From Fimbriimonadaceae bacterium (GTDB lineage: Bacteria; Armatimonadota; Fimbriimonadia; Fimbriimonadales; Fimbriimonadaceae), in the NCBI GenBank assembly GCA_019638675.1, contig JAHBTE010000001.1, forward strand, positions 2,512,605-2,576,604: DNA of 64,000 nucleotides, read 5' to 3'. Below the pieces are notes generated by a model. The model did no database searches. It was not told the origin of the DNA and saw only the letters and a program-made list of their open reading frames with translations. This document shows positions 1-8,192 of this stretch, one piece after another. Position 1 is the stretch's first letter. Each line of letters begins with the position of its first letter. Both the position numbers and the translations under genes were made by a program.

Positions 1-44
1 GCAATTCCCTCTTCATCTAACTTGTTGTAACTCAGTTCAGCCAT
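1..44 (-). CDS. 5' end of an unidentified gene running off the left edge
   Basis: An ATG at 44-42 on the minus strand opens a frame reading MAELSYNKLDEEGIA up to the window edge, with GGAG about 11 nt upstream (56-59). Only 14 complete codons are visible, so no family can be assigned. It lies downstream of the pseudopilin gene on the same strand, separated by a strong hairpin terminator, so it probably has its own promoter. Confidence 0.5.
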   Translation of the reverse strand, partial: MAELSYNKLDEEGI

Positions 45-82
45 GCTTTAATCTACTCCAAACGCTTCGCCGATAAATTAAA

Positions 83-109
83 GTGGAGCATCCGAATCGG
101 ATGCTCCAC
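83..109 (-). terminator. Rho-independent terminator of the pseudopilin gene
   Basis: A perfect 12-bp stem (GTGGAGCATCCG and its complement) with a 3-nt loop lies 25 bp past the pseudopilin stop. Read on the minus strand it is followed by TTTAATTTAT, a T-rich tract as expected for intrinsic termination. Confidence 0.8.
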
Positions 110-133
110 AGATTTTCAGAAGTTTGGTTTCCC

Positions 134-1000
134 TTAAGGGCAGGTTGCAGTATCTTCTGAGTCGGTAATGCTGGTTCCTGGAACACCGTGAAGGTCGTTG
201 TAAGGGCCAGTTGTACCGTTAGCGGTGTAACCGGTTGCGGAGATAGGCACGGTTTGCAGAGTGCCTTCTGTTTTACATAGACCGCTTGTACCACAGTTAG
301 CGGTGTCAACGCGCCAGCTGTAGTAGATCGGAGCTCGACTGCCAGTTGGGGTTGGCTGGTCAGCCGCGATTCCATTGATTGAACTCCACTTGTAGTACTT
401 GGCATGGCTGTCAGCAAAGTTGATAACAACGCCTTCTGCGTGGCGAGCCATGGCCATAAACGTGTAGAAGTTCAGATCAGGGAAGCTCTTTCGGATGTAA
501 CCATCAAAGAACATGATGGTGTTTACTGGTTCTGGCAAACCAGCGTGGTTGCTTACAGGGGTGTAAGCGGTTTTGCCAGCGAGTCCGCAGAGGTTTTCAC
601 CAAAAAGACCAAGGTTTGGAATATAGCTTGCTCGCTCTACGCCACCAGTGGAAACTGCTAGTCCAAGACCAGTCAAACGATCTTTCCAGCTTTGACCAGG
701 GCCATCAGCAGGACTGATCAAGATTTGCTTGTTCTTCATGTATGGCTGAAGAATGTCGTAAACCGAAATGATTACGTTGTTTGTGCTTGACTGCCGGTAA
801 GCAGCTTGTGGCAACACGTCGTCGTAGTCAGCAATATAAATGTGAACCGAGGTACCGGTTTGCTTGAGGTTGCTGATAGATTGAGTCTTCTTTGCCGCGT
901 CTTTCGCTTGAGCGAAAACAGGGAAAAGGATGGCGGCCAAGATGGCGATGATCGCAATAACGACCAACAGTTCGATGAGGGTAAATGCACGTCGCTTCAT
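134..1000 (-). CDS. Type IV pilin-like protein (prepilin N-terminal methylation, H-X9-D type)
   Basis: A 288-residue secreted pseudopilin. MKRRA is followed by [18 protein letters not shown], the class III prepilin signal: a prepilin peptidase would cut before Phe6 and the hydrophobic helix would pack in a pilus or pseudopilus. The motif [17 protein letters not shown] after the helix and [18 protein letters not shown] near residue 190 match the H-X9-D(G) pattern of large pseudopilin families in Planctomycetes and Armatimonadota. The globular part is probably a beta-rich surface domain of unknown ligand. No secretion-machinery genes are adjacent, so it is probably one of many dispersed copies. 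It ends at terminator 83-109. Confidence 0.9.
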   Translation of the reverse strand: MKRRAFTLIELLVVIAIIAILAAILFPVFAQAKDAAKKTQSISNLKQTGTSVHIYIADYDDVLPQAAYRQSSTNNVIISVYDILQPYMKNKQILISPADGPGQSWKDRLTGLGLAVSTGGVERASYIPNLGLFGENLCGLAGKTAYTPVSNHAGLPEPVNTIMFFDGYIRKSFPDLNFYTFMAMARHAEGVVINFADSHAKYYKWSSINGIAADQPTPTGSRAPIYYSWRVDTANCGTSGLCKTEGTLQTVPISATGYTANGTTGPYNDLHGVPGTSITDSEDTATCP

Positions 1001-1164
1001 TCGACAATTTCTCCGTAAGCAGAGAGCTCAGAGCAAATATGATTCTGCTCTAGAGGCAAGAGGAAATCATAGCTCATAACTACTATGACTTGCAAAGAAT
1101 TTTTTGGTTCCCCGCACTCTTACCAGTCACGACGGCAAAAGTGCGGTGATCCGTTCACATTCTT

Positions 1165-3600
1165 TTAAAACGCTCGACTGAAGAAAATTGCGTTCAACCA
1201 GAGTCTACGCTGGGCGGACATAAACCCGCGGAACACGGGATTGTCTGCCATCAAAACAACTCGACCACCGCCCATTCTTTTTGCAAGAACTGCGGCAGAA
1301 CCCCGAGAAGTCTCTAAGACCTTTGGGGAAACGTAGCCCGCTAAGAGCGGAGAATCTGTATAACGAGAGACGGTCACCCCTGCTTCTTTCGGAACAACCC
1401 AGAAACTTCCGCTCTCTCTAAAACTTGATGTCCGATCACATCCAAATGTTAATGGGTGAGTATCATCTAAGACTGTTTCAAAGATCGTGCCCGGAACCGT
1501 ATGCTCGCCTCTCGCGGCCTCCAGTTCTCCGTAAGATAGTCCTTCAAAATCAGATCGAACGCTCTTGGAATCAAGCTTCCAAATCGTTGTTCCGGCAACC
1601 CACTCTGCTCCGCCAGCCGTGGCGACCAGAGTTCCACCGCCTGAAACCCACGCGGAAAGTGTTTCGGCAAATGGTGCTGGATAGCGGCCCCCTGCCAAAA
1701 GCACAACGTTGTAGTTAGCCAAAACGGATTGCGTCGCACTAGAAGCATCAATCACCGAGACTTCCATACTATGCTCGTGGTCGAGTTCCCACCACTGCTC
1801 TCCTGTGTTGTTGCTATCGGTGCCCGATCCGGCGATCAGTGCGATCTTCGGTTGCTCAACCAATGTCAACTGGTTGCCGCCCCAACTCACTATTTCTCCC
1901 GTTTGACCACCGACCATTTCTACCGAATCACCTCTTCCGCGAAGGGCTTTGTTCAGCACTAAGTTTTCGTTTTCTATCAGTACAAATACATCCCCTGGCC
2001 GAGCATTACCAAGTGCCGACTTCACAAAATAATGTCTTCCATCCGGCATCGTGTAATTCACGAGCTCGTGAAAGTTCGGGCTTTCTTTGCGAATGATGTA
2101 GCCGATTGGTTTATCCGCTTTAATCAGCGAATCCTTTTTGGCAAAGTCCGATTCTTGAAGTTCTCTGGCTCCGCTGATTTCTCCCCGTCCTTCCGTTACC
2201 GTTGCTTCAGTTGTATACATTAGCGACCATGCACTGATATCGTAAAACTGAGTGTCTTCAAACGTGGTTCTCGGCTCGAACATCGCTTTTACAAGGGTTC
2301 CAAAGCGTTGACTGACCGGAACTATAAAATCACCGTTCAGAACCATTACTTTGACCTGGTGAGCCAAAACGTTATTGACCAACTTCATTCCTGCCGAATC
2401 TCTTTTGATTCGGTAGTAAGTCACTCCATTGGTAGGCAAAACAGGTGTACGGAAAAAGTCTCGCTGATGCTTGAGCAACTTCACGCGCATATCTTGCCCG
2501 GCCTGCAACGAACTTAAGCAAGTTGCGAATTGGTTCCGGACCGTTGCTTCGTAATGTACAAACTCCTCGCCCTTGCGGATCAATCCCCGAGTAGAGCCTT
2601 GCTCGAACAAGATTCCAATCGAACCAATTACGTCGGGGTAGGTCGAGCCCTTACCAATGTAGAAATCGTCGTACCGCTGCTCTGTGAAATATCGTTGGCC
2701 AATTCGTTCCAAAGCCTTAGCATGGTAGCGAGCGATTTCCTTGGTAAGTTCTTGATTTGACTTAGGAGTCAACGGATTAACGCGGCTCTGTACACCAGGT
2801 TGGAAGAAATAGCTTTCCCCGCCCATTTCGTGGTAATCCAAGATGAGTTGCGGACGTGCAGCCCTGAGAAGTTCATGCCGACCCTGACTTTCTGGTTGAG
2901 TTAGAGGGAACCAGTCGCGGTTCAAATCAAACCAATAGTGGTTTGTTCGTCCACCGGGCCAAGGCTGATTGTGCTCCCGGTCGGCGTTTTCAAAAGTAGC
3001 AATCGCACCGCGGTTTCCATTTACCCAGCTTACAAAGCGGTCGCGACCATCGGGATTGTAGTTTGGAAACAAGAAGATCACTGTGTTATCCAGGGTCTTC
3101 TTCATTTCCGCAGATTCATCTGCAGCCAGGTGATATAAAAAAGCAAGTGCCGCTTCGGGGCCGCTGGCTTCGTCGCCATGAACTCCATGCCCGCTCCAAT
3201 AAATTAGTGGCATTTTCGCCAGTTCAGCATCGGAAACTGTCTCGGGTTCATTCATAAGTCTGCGATTCTGTTCAATAATCCGATTGAAGTTCTTGTGATT
3301 TTCTGGCGAAGTCACAACTGCGTAGATCAGCTCGCGCCCTTCATGAGTTCGTCCATAACTCCGTACAACCACACGGTCGCTCACCGCCGCAACCGATCTA
3401 AAGTAGTCATTGATCTCCCAGCTATAGGTGTGCCGACTTCCAAGAACGAATCCGGAAGTTTTCACAGGGGTCGGAATCTTGTTGGAATACTTGGAATCAG
3501 TTACCTGCCAAATGCCATAAGGAAGTTGTGCCCAAGTTGCCCCTATTGCCATTAAGCCTACTACAACCGAAATTGAACGAAGAATCCCTGCGCGACGCAT
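1165..3600 (-). CDS. Secreted M14 zinc carboxypeptidase with C-terminal amidotransferase-like domain
   Basis: 811 residues with a signal peptide (1-24, ending ATWAQ). The peptidase M14 fold is shown by the zinc motif HGDE (His141, Glu144), NPDGRDRF near 182, FDLNRDW near 225, DYHEMG with the likely third ligand His257, and FEQGST with the probable catalytic Glu333. From about residue 590 a second region (IALIAGSGTD, later VVLLAGGRYP and GGGTLVATAGG) resembles the flavodoxin or class I amidotransferase-like domain often found behind M14 domains. It would cut peptides outside the cytoplasm; the substrate is unknown. It appears monocistronic, divergent from the membrane-protein pair at 3658. Confidence 0.9.
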   Translation of the reverse strand: MRRAGILRSISVVVGLMAIGATWAQLPYGIWQVTDSKYSNKIPTPVKTSGFVLGSRHTYSWEINDYFRSVAAVSDRVVVRSYGRTHEGRELIYAVVTSPENHKNFNRIIEQNRRLMNEPETVSDAELAKMPLIYWSGHGVHGDEASGPEAALAFLYHLAADESAEMKKTLDNTVIFLFPNYNPDGRDRFVSWVNGNRGAIATFENADREHNQPWPGGRTNHYWFDLNRDWFPLTQPESQGRHELLRAARPQLILDYHEMGGESYFFQPGVQSRVNPLTPKSNQELTKEIARYHAKALERIGQRYFTEQRYDDFYIGKGSTYPDVIGSIGILFEQGSTRGLIRKGEEFVHYEATVRNQFATCLSSLQAGQDMRVKLLKHQRDFFRTPVLPTNGVTYYRIKRDSAGMKLVNNVLAHQVKVMVLNGDFIVPVSQRFGTLVKAMFEPRTTFEDTQFYDISAWSLMYTTEATVTEGRGEISGARELQESDFAKKDSLIKADKPIGYIIRKESPNFHELVNYTMPDGRHYFVKSALGNARPGDVFVLIENENLVLNKALRGRGDSVEMVGGQTGEIVSWGGNQLTLVEQPKIALIAGSGTDSNNTGEQWWELDHEHSMEVSVIDASSATQSVLANYNVVLLAGGRYPAPFAETLSAWVSGGGTLVATAGGAEWVAGTTIWKLDSKSVRSDFEGLSYGELEAARGEHTVPGTIFETVLDDTHPLTFGCDRTSSFRESGSFWVVPKEAGVTVSRYTDSPLLAGYVSPKVLETSRGSAAVLAKRMGGGRVVLMADNPVFRGFMSAQRRLWLNAIFFSRAF

Positions 3601-3657
3601 TGATCAATCCTACCTGCCTAATTGGGCTCTGCGCCGTGCGGTAACTTCACTCCCCGC

Positions 3658-4365
3658 ATGGCAAATCAATCGTGGAAAAAAGCGTTTCAACCAGGCATCG
3701 AATCGCTCCGCGCTTCGTGGCCGCCCATGCTTTTGGTGCAGATAGTTTGTGTAGCCACTGTCATCGGCTACTTTAACTTTCAGCCTGCGTACGATTTTCT
3801 TGTTGCGGCTTCCGATTTCAAAGATCGAACTGGGTTATTGTTCGTTCTTGGTTCTGGTTTTATCGCCGGAGGACTGCTACCGGAAATCGCGAAGATTCTC
3901 GTCGGGCGTATCCCAAAATTTGACCGTGCCTGGCTCTCTCTCACCGCTTACACATCATGTGTTTATATGGCACTTGCCGCGCTCGTTTTTTATATGTTTA
4001 AGTTTCAAGTTGTGTTGTTTGGAGATTCCGGCGATTTTGTTTCTGTCACCAAAAAAGTGATCTTTGATCAGTTCATTTTCTCGCCATTCGTATCTATTCC
4101 CCTTGGCGTCGGTTTATTCAAGTGGCGGCAGGCGAATTTCAAGCTCTCAGCTTGGAAGCAAGTCACCACCAAGGCAGGATATAAAGAAAACGTCTTCCCC
4201 GCCCTTGTCATGTGCTGGTCATATTGGGGGCCAATCGTTTGCGGAATGTACTGGCTACCGGAACGAATCCAGTTCGTGGTGAGCGCATTTTGCCAGGCCG
4301 CCTGGAGTCTTCTCTTTGTATTTATGGTCGAGTCAAAAAAACCCGACCTCGCCCCACCCGAGTAA
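3658..4365 (+). CDS. Multi-pass membrane protein, tandem paralogue A
   Basis: About 235 residues starting at the ATG at 3658 (an in-frame TTG at 3622 is possible but less likely). Several hydrophobic segments are visible (PPMLLVQIVCVATVIGYF, LFVLGSGFIAGGLLPEIAK, CVYMALAALVFYMFKF, FPALVMCWSYWGPIVCGMYW). It closely resembles the next gene along its whole length, notably GSGFIAGGLLPE and FDQFIFSPFVSIPLG. This looks like a uniform small membrane family related in layout to Mpv17/PMP22-type proteins, but I cannot assign a function. Confidence 0.8.
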   Translation: MANQSWKKAFQPGIESLRASWPPMLLVQIVCVATVIGYFNFQPAYDFLVAASDFKDRTGLLFVLGSGFIAGGLLPEIAKILVGRIPKFDRAWLSLTAYTSCVYMALAALVFYMFKFQVVLFGDSGDFVSVTKKVIFDQFIFSPFVSIPLGVGLFKWRQANFKLSAWKQVTTKAGYKENVFPALVMCWSYWGPIVCGMYWLPERIQFVVSAFCQAAWSLLFVFMVESKKPDLAPPE

Positions 4366-4368
4366 CCC

Positions 4369-5082
4369 ATGCGAAAAGAATCTTGGGCGATTGCCATCCA
4401 ATCAGGAATTAGGTCAGTCAAGGCCACCTGGCCGCCGATGCTCGTGATTCAGATTGCAACGTTTTTTGTGGTTTTCGGTTACTACGCATCCCCCGCAATT
4501 CGTGACATGCACATCTTCATGTCGAATCTTAAAGACCAGGGAGGTATGCCGTTTATCATTGGTTCTGGCTTTGTCGCTGGCGGCTTGCTCCCCGAGCTAG
4601 CTAAACTTATAGCCGGCCGAGTGCCTAAGCTCAACAAGAGTTACGCCAAGCAAGTCTTTTTCACAGGCCTGGTTTATGGCATCGTTGCAGTTTTGGTTTT
4701 TTATCTTTATAAACTTCAGGTCTTCATGTTCGGAGATGAGGCAACCATGACTGCAACTGCTTTGAAAGTTGCTTTCGACATGCTGATTTTCAGTCCCTTT
4801 TTGAGCATGCCGCTTGCCACCGGGATGTTTATATGGCGCCGAAATAAGTACGCATTTTCTGCGTGGAAAAAAGTGTTCACTCCCGCCGGATATTCCCAAA
4901 ATGTATTGGCCACCCTCGTCTTATGTTGGGCGTTCTGGACTCCGGTTTTAGCCTGCGTTTACGCCTTGCCAGAAAAGCTTCAATTTGTCGTTGCCATCCT
5001 CTGCGAAGCAGCTTGGAGCATCGTTTTCGTGTTTACGGTTGACCCACTTTCAACCCAAGTCGAGATAGTTCCTCCCGAATAA
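4369..5082 (+). CDS. Multi-pass membrane protein, tandem paralogue B
   Basis: 237 residues, 3 bp after paralogue A, so the pair is co-transcribed. Shared signatures with A are ATWPPMLVIQIA, GSGFVAGGLLPELAK, FDMLIFSPFLSMPLATG and LVLCWAFWTPVLACVY. The spacing of WPPM, GLLPE and a C-terminal W-x-P recalls the Mpv17/PMP22 superfamily, but this is a weak inference. Its last 50 bp overlap the 3' end of the convergent HAD gene. Confidence 0.8.
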   Translation: MRKESWAIAIQSGIRSVKATWPPMLVIQIATFFVVFGYYASPAIRDMHIFMSNLKDQGGMPFIIGSGFVAGGLLPELAKLIAGRVPKLNKSYAKQVFFTGLVYGIVAVLVFYLYKLQVFMFGDEATMTATALKVAFDMLIFSPFLSMPLATGMFIWRRNKYAFSAWKKVFTPAGYSQNVLATLVLCWAFWTPVLACVYALPEKLQFVVAILCEAAWSIVFVFTVDPLSTQVEIVPPE

Positions 5083-5659
5083 ACGCCACTGGATCACCAT
5101 TTGGGTCAACGCGCTCCGCAAGCCAGCCGGCTTTTCTTGCTGCTTCCACATTGGCAGGCAGATCATCGAAGAAAATGATCTCATCGCCTCTTGCACCAAC
5201 CGCATCCTCTAAGTATCTATAAATTACTGGGTCGGGTTTATTTACTCCCACTAGGTGCGAAGCCATCAATACGGAAAACGACTTGCAAACCGGAAATCTT
5301 GAGCCCAAAAGCTCCTCATAGTGGAGAGCATTGGTGTTACTCAAGCAAGCAGCTTTTATCCCCCCACTTTTAATCTCGTCAACTAAGATACTTGCGCCCG
5401 AATATTCTTCCATCAAGATCATCCCGTGTGCAATTTTCGCATCCTCTCTTGATAAATCTAGTTCATTCGCGAGTTTTGCGATAAATGCTTCTTCAGAAAT
5501 CTCCGATGCCTGATAGTTACTCAGCAATTGATGTTCAGCTAACCGATCAGCTTTAAACCCCGACGGAAGCTCCTTCCCCATCACCGCTAATATCTCCGAC
5601 CAACGATGGCGAATACGCACCATCACGCCGCCGAGATCGAAGCAAACGACTCGAATCAA
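5033..5659 (-). CDS. HAD-superfamily hydrolase (phosphatase, HAD-IA type)
   Basis: 208 residues from a TTG start. Motif I is CFDLGG with nucleophile Asp8 (the second Asp of the usual DxD is replaced in DLGG, as in YihX-like phosphatases). Motif II is in ACLSNTNALH and motif IV is FFDDLPANVEAARKAGW. This layout belongs to haloacid dehalogenase-like phosphatases acting on small phosphorylated metabolites such as glucose-1-phosphate. It lies 2 bp after the sugar isomerase gene on the same strand, suggesting a joint role in sugar-phosphate metabolism. Its 3' end overlaps the convergent membrane gene by 50 bp. Confidence 0.9.
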   Translation of the reverse strand: MIRVVCFDLGGVMVRIRHRWSEILAVMGKELPSGFKADRLAEHQLLSNYQASEISEEAFIAKLANELDLSREDAKIAHGMILMEEYSGASILVDEIKSGGIKAACLSNTNALHYEELLGSRFPVCKSFSVLMASHLVGVNKPDPVIYRYLEDAVGARGDEIIFFDDLPANVEAARKAGWLAERVDPNGDPVAFIREELSRLGLKVGQP

Positions 5660-5661
5660 AC

Positions 5662-6399
5662 CTAATCCTTCAGGCCTTTCTTAATCAAAAAGTCGCGACT
5701 TTGGATGACCGCTTGTAGAGGGTCGATCTTTGGTTGGTCATTTTCAATAATCGCGTAAAGCATTTTTGCTTCCTTAGCTTCCTTAATAATGCCGTCCCAA
5801 TCTAACGTGCCTTGACCAACTTGGGCGAATTCTCCCTTTTCATCGAAGTCTTTAAAGTGAGATAACCGGAGCCGCTTAGACAGCTTTTTGAGCCAGGCAA
5901 CCGGGTCGTGCCCGCCTTTTTTCACCCAATAGACATCCACTTCGGCAAATAATTTAGGCGAAGCATTTTCCCAGAGTGTTTCAAACCCGCATACGCCATA
6001 ATGCATTTCAAATTCAAACGCGTGGTTGTGGTATCCCAAATGAAGATCGTGCTTTTCAAACCGTTCTGCAAATTTTGAGAGCGTCGCGGCAACTTCCTTC
6101 CAACCGCCCTCGAAAGATTTTGGATCAAGCCAAGGAATCACAACGTATTCAAGACCGAGGGTGTGAGCGTCGCCCACCACTCGATCCAAGTGATCACGCG
6201 CTTCATCGAACCCAATGTGCATGCTTGCCGCTTTCATCCCGCGCTTTGCGAGCCCTTCTTTTACATCAAGTGCCGAGTTTCCATATAGCCCAGCCAACTC
6301 CACCGTTTTGAATCCTGCCTTCGAGAGCCCGTCTATCGTGCCCCAGAAATCTTTTTCAAGCAGGCTTCGCACGGTGTAAAGCTGAACTGATATCTTCAT
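5662..6399 (-). CDS. Sugar phosphate isomerase/epimerase (xylose isomerase-like TIM barrel)
   Basis: About 245 residues. MKISVQLYTVRS at the start, GFKTVELAGLYG, MHIGFDEARDHLD, LGYHNHAFEF, FAEVDVYWVKKGGHDP and LSHFKDFD are the standard strands and metal ligands of AP_endonuc_2/IolE-type TIM barrels. The ATG at 6399 is preferred because GGGGAG lies 9 nt upstream; upstream in-frame ATGs at 6405 and 6426 are possible. The probable substrate is a keto-sugar or inosose, but the sequence does not fix which. It forms an operon with the HAD phosphatase. Confidence 0.9.
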   Translation of the reverse strand: MKISVQLYTVRSLLEKDFWGTIDGLSKAGFKTVELAGLYGNSALDVKEGLAKRGMKAASMHIGFDEARDHLDRVVGDAHTLGLEYVVIPWLDPKSFEGGWKEVAATLSKFAERFEKHDLHLGYHNHAFEFEMHYGVCGFETLWENASPKLFAEVDVYWVKKGGHDPVAWLKKLSKRLRLSHFKDFDEKGEFAQVGQGTLDWDGIIKEAKEAKMLYAIIENDQPKIDPLQAVIQSRDFLIKKGLKD

Positions 6400-6462
6400 T
6401 TCCATATTCTCCCCTAATTCGGGCACTAATCACACCTTCCAAGTGTCTGCCAGAATAGAACC

Positions 6463-7326
6463 ATGAATCGAGCCATTTGGTGCGTAGCACCGCTCATTGC
6501 TTTATTCGCGCTCATTGGATGTTCCTCCGGAAATGCGCTGGGTGGTAAGCAACGACCCGAATTCGTACGCACCTACGCGAGCATGAGCCCGGGTGCCACT
6601 GAAATGCTTTACGCTGCGGGCGTACCGCAACAAGCAATTATTGGAAAGACGAGTTCTTGTAATTATCCAAAAACGGGCGGAGCAATTATTGTAAATGGCA
6701 CGACACCTAATTTCGAAAAAATTCTCGAAATCAAGCCAGAGCGCGTCTACGTTGAGAAAGACTTGTACGGTCAGGCAACAATAGATAAGCTCAATGAACT
6801 TGGTTTGAAAACCGTTGTGCTTGAAATAAATTCATTGGAATCATACGAAGAAGCACTCATTCAAATTTCCAAGCTCGCTGGAACTGAAATCCCAGCCGCC
6901 GAATACATTGATAAGGTTTACGCTGGTGTTTCAACTTACGAAGCATCTGTCAAAAACGGAACTAAGATTTCTGTTCTCACTGGTAATCCACAAGCAGGTT
7001 ATTTGGTTCTTGGAAAACAATCCTTAATCGCTGATCTAATAACAAAGGGGAAAGGAGAATTTGTTGGCCCGGACTCTCAAAAGTTCGATGCTGTAAGTAT
7101 TGAACAGTTAACTGCCTGGAACCCAGATGTTGTTGTCATTCCCAGAGGCGAAAAGGATGCACTAATGGCTGACCCGGCTATGAAGGCAGTACCTGCAATC
7201 GCTAAAAGAAACGTATTGGGAGTAGATGGAGACATCCTTCTCAGAAACGGGGGACGAGTAGATAAGTTATTAGAAGGCTTTGCTGTTGGCATAGGAAGAA
7301 TTGTTGACCTTGGAGGTGTAAAGTAA
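6463..7326 (+). CDS. ABC-type corrinoid/iron-chelate substrate-binding lipoprotein (BtuF-like)
   Basis: 287 residues. The signal peptide ends in a lipobox, ALIGC, with the lipidated Cys near residue 20. ASMSPGATEMLYAAGV, ILEIKPERVYVEKD, AEYIDKVYAGV and WNPDVVVIPRGE are the conserved elements of the two-lobed periplasmic-binding-protein class with a rigid helical hinge (BtuF/FhuD). It probably captures a corrinoid, haem or siderophore. No permease or ATPase gene is adjacent. The stop codon overlaps the mtnP start (TAATG), so translation is coupled to a nucleoside-salvage gene. Confidence 0.85.
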   Translation: MNRAIWCVAPLIALFALIGCSSGNALGGKQRPEFVRTYASMSPGATEMLYAAGVPQQAIIGKTSSCNYPKTGGAIIVNGTTPNFEKILEIKPERVYVEKDLYGQATIDKLNELGLKTVVLEINSLESYEEALIQISKLAGTEIPAAEYIDKVYAGVSTYEASVKNGTKISVLTGNPQAGYLVLGKQSLIADLITKGKGEFVGPDSQKFDAVSIEQLTAWNPDVVVIPRGEKDALMADPAMKAVPAIAKRNVLGVDGDILLRNGGRVDKLLEGFAVGIGRIVDLGGVK

Positions 7327-8162
7327 TGTCAACTGCTGAAATCGGCGTATTCGGCGGCTCAGGGTTTTACAGCCTGCTTGAAGACGTCACTGAAGTCAAA
7401 GTAGATACTCCCTACGGTGCACCTAGCGACAGCATCATGTTCGCTACCGTTTCCGGTAGAAAAGTTGCGTTCCTTCCCAGACACGGGCGAAACCACACGA
7501 TCCCGCCACATAAAATCAACTACCGTGCAAACGTTTGGGCAATGCACAAACTAGGAGTTAAGGCAATCATCAGCCCTTGCGCTGTTGGCTCGCTTCAGCG
7601 TCATATTGCACCCGGGTCATTCCTCGTAGCTGACCAATTTGTGGATCGCACCAAGGGTCGCGACGACACATTTTACGATGGCCCAATTACATCGCACATC
7701 TCCCCGGCGGACATGTACGACAAAACCTTACGTAACATCGCTGTAGAAACCATCCGAGAACACGGAATCGAAGCTCACGATGGTGGCACAGTTGTTGTTA
7801 TCCAGGGGCCAAGATTCAGCACCAAAGCGGAATCAGAATGGTTCACCAAGATGGGCTGGGAGATCATCAACATGACTCAGTATCCAGAGGGGTATCTCTG
7901 CCACGAACTGGGAATGGCGGTTGTCAACATTAGCCTTGTTACCGACTACGACAGCGGAGTTGTGGCGGACGTAGAAGCAGTAACGGCGCACAGCGTGCTT
8001 GAAGTTTTCCAAAAAAATGCGGAAAATGCTCGCAAAGTTGTGCTCGACATTATCAAGAAAATGCCGGCTGATCTCGACTCTCTGGGCAAAAAGGATGCAC
8101 TAAAATATACGAGAGGCGATGGTCACGCGTCATCACCTTACGACATCCGCATCTTTGATTGA
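7326..8162 (+). CDS. mtnP: S-methyl-5'-thioadenosine phosphorylase
   Basis: 278 residues, normal for the family. It phosphorolyses methylthioadenosine to adenine and methylthioribose-1-phosphate, the first step of methionine salvage in the cytoplasm. Visible signatures are GVFGGSGFYSLL, PRHGRNHTIPPHKINYRAN (phosphate site and substrate loop), ISPCAVGSLQ, QGPRFSTKAES and INMTQYPEGYLCHELGM. The adenine it releases could be reused by the apt product encoded at 42384. It overlaps the upstream binding-protein gene by one base. Confidence 0.95.
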   Translation: MSTAEIGVFGGSGFYSLLEDVTEVKVDTPYGAPSDSIMFATVSGRKVAFLPRHGRNHTIPPHKINYRANVWAMHKLGVKAIISPCAVGSLQRHIAPGSFLVADQFVDRTKGRDDTFYDGPITSHISPADMYDKTLRNIAVETIREHGIEAHDGGTVVVIQGPRFSTKAESEWFTKMGWEIINMTQYPEGYLCHELGMAVVNISLVTDYDSGVVADVEAVTAHSVLEVFQKNAENARKVVLDIIKKMPADLDSLGKKDALKYTRGDGHASSPYDIRIFD

Positions 8163-8192
8163 TGTCTTAACCGTCTGTAGAGACAACTCAAC

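Noticed and set aside
6463-7326. A complete cobalamin or iron import operon
   Set aside because: Only the binding lipoprotein is present; the following genes are mtnP and an unrelated secreted protein.
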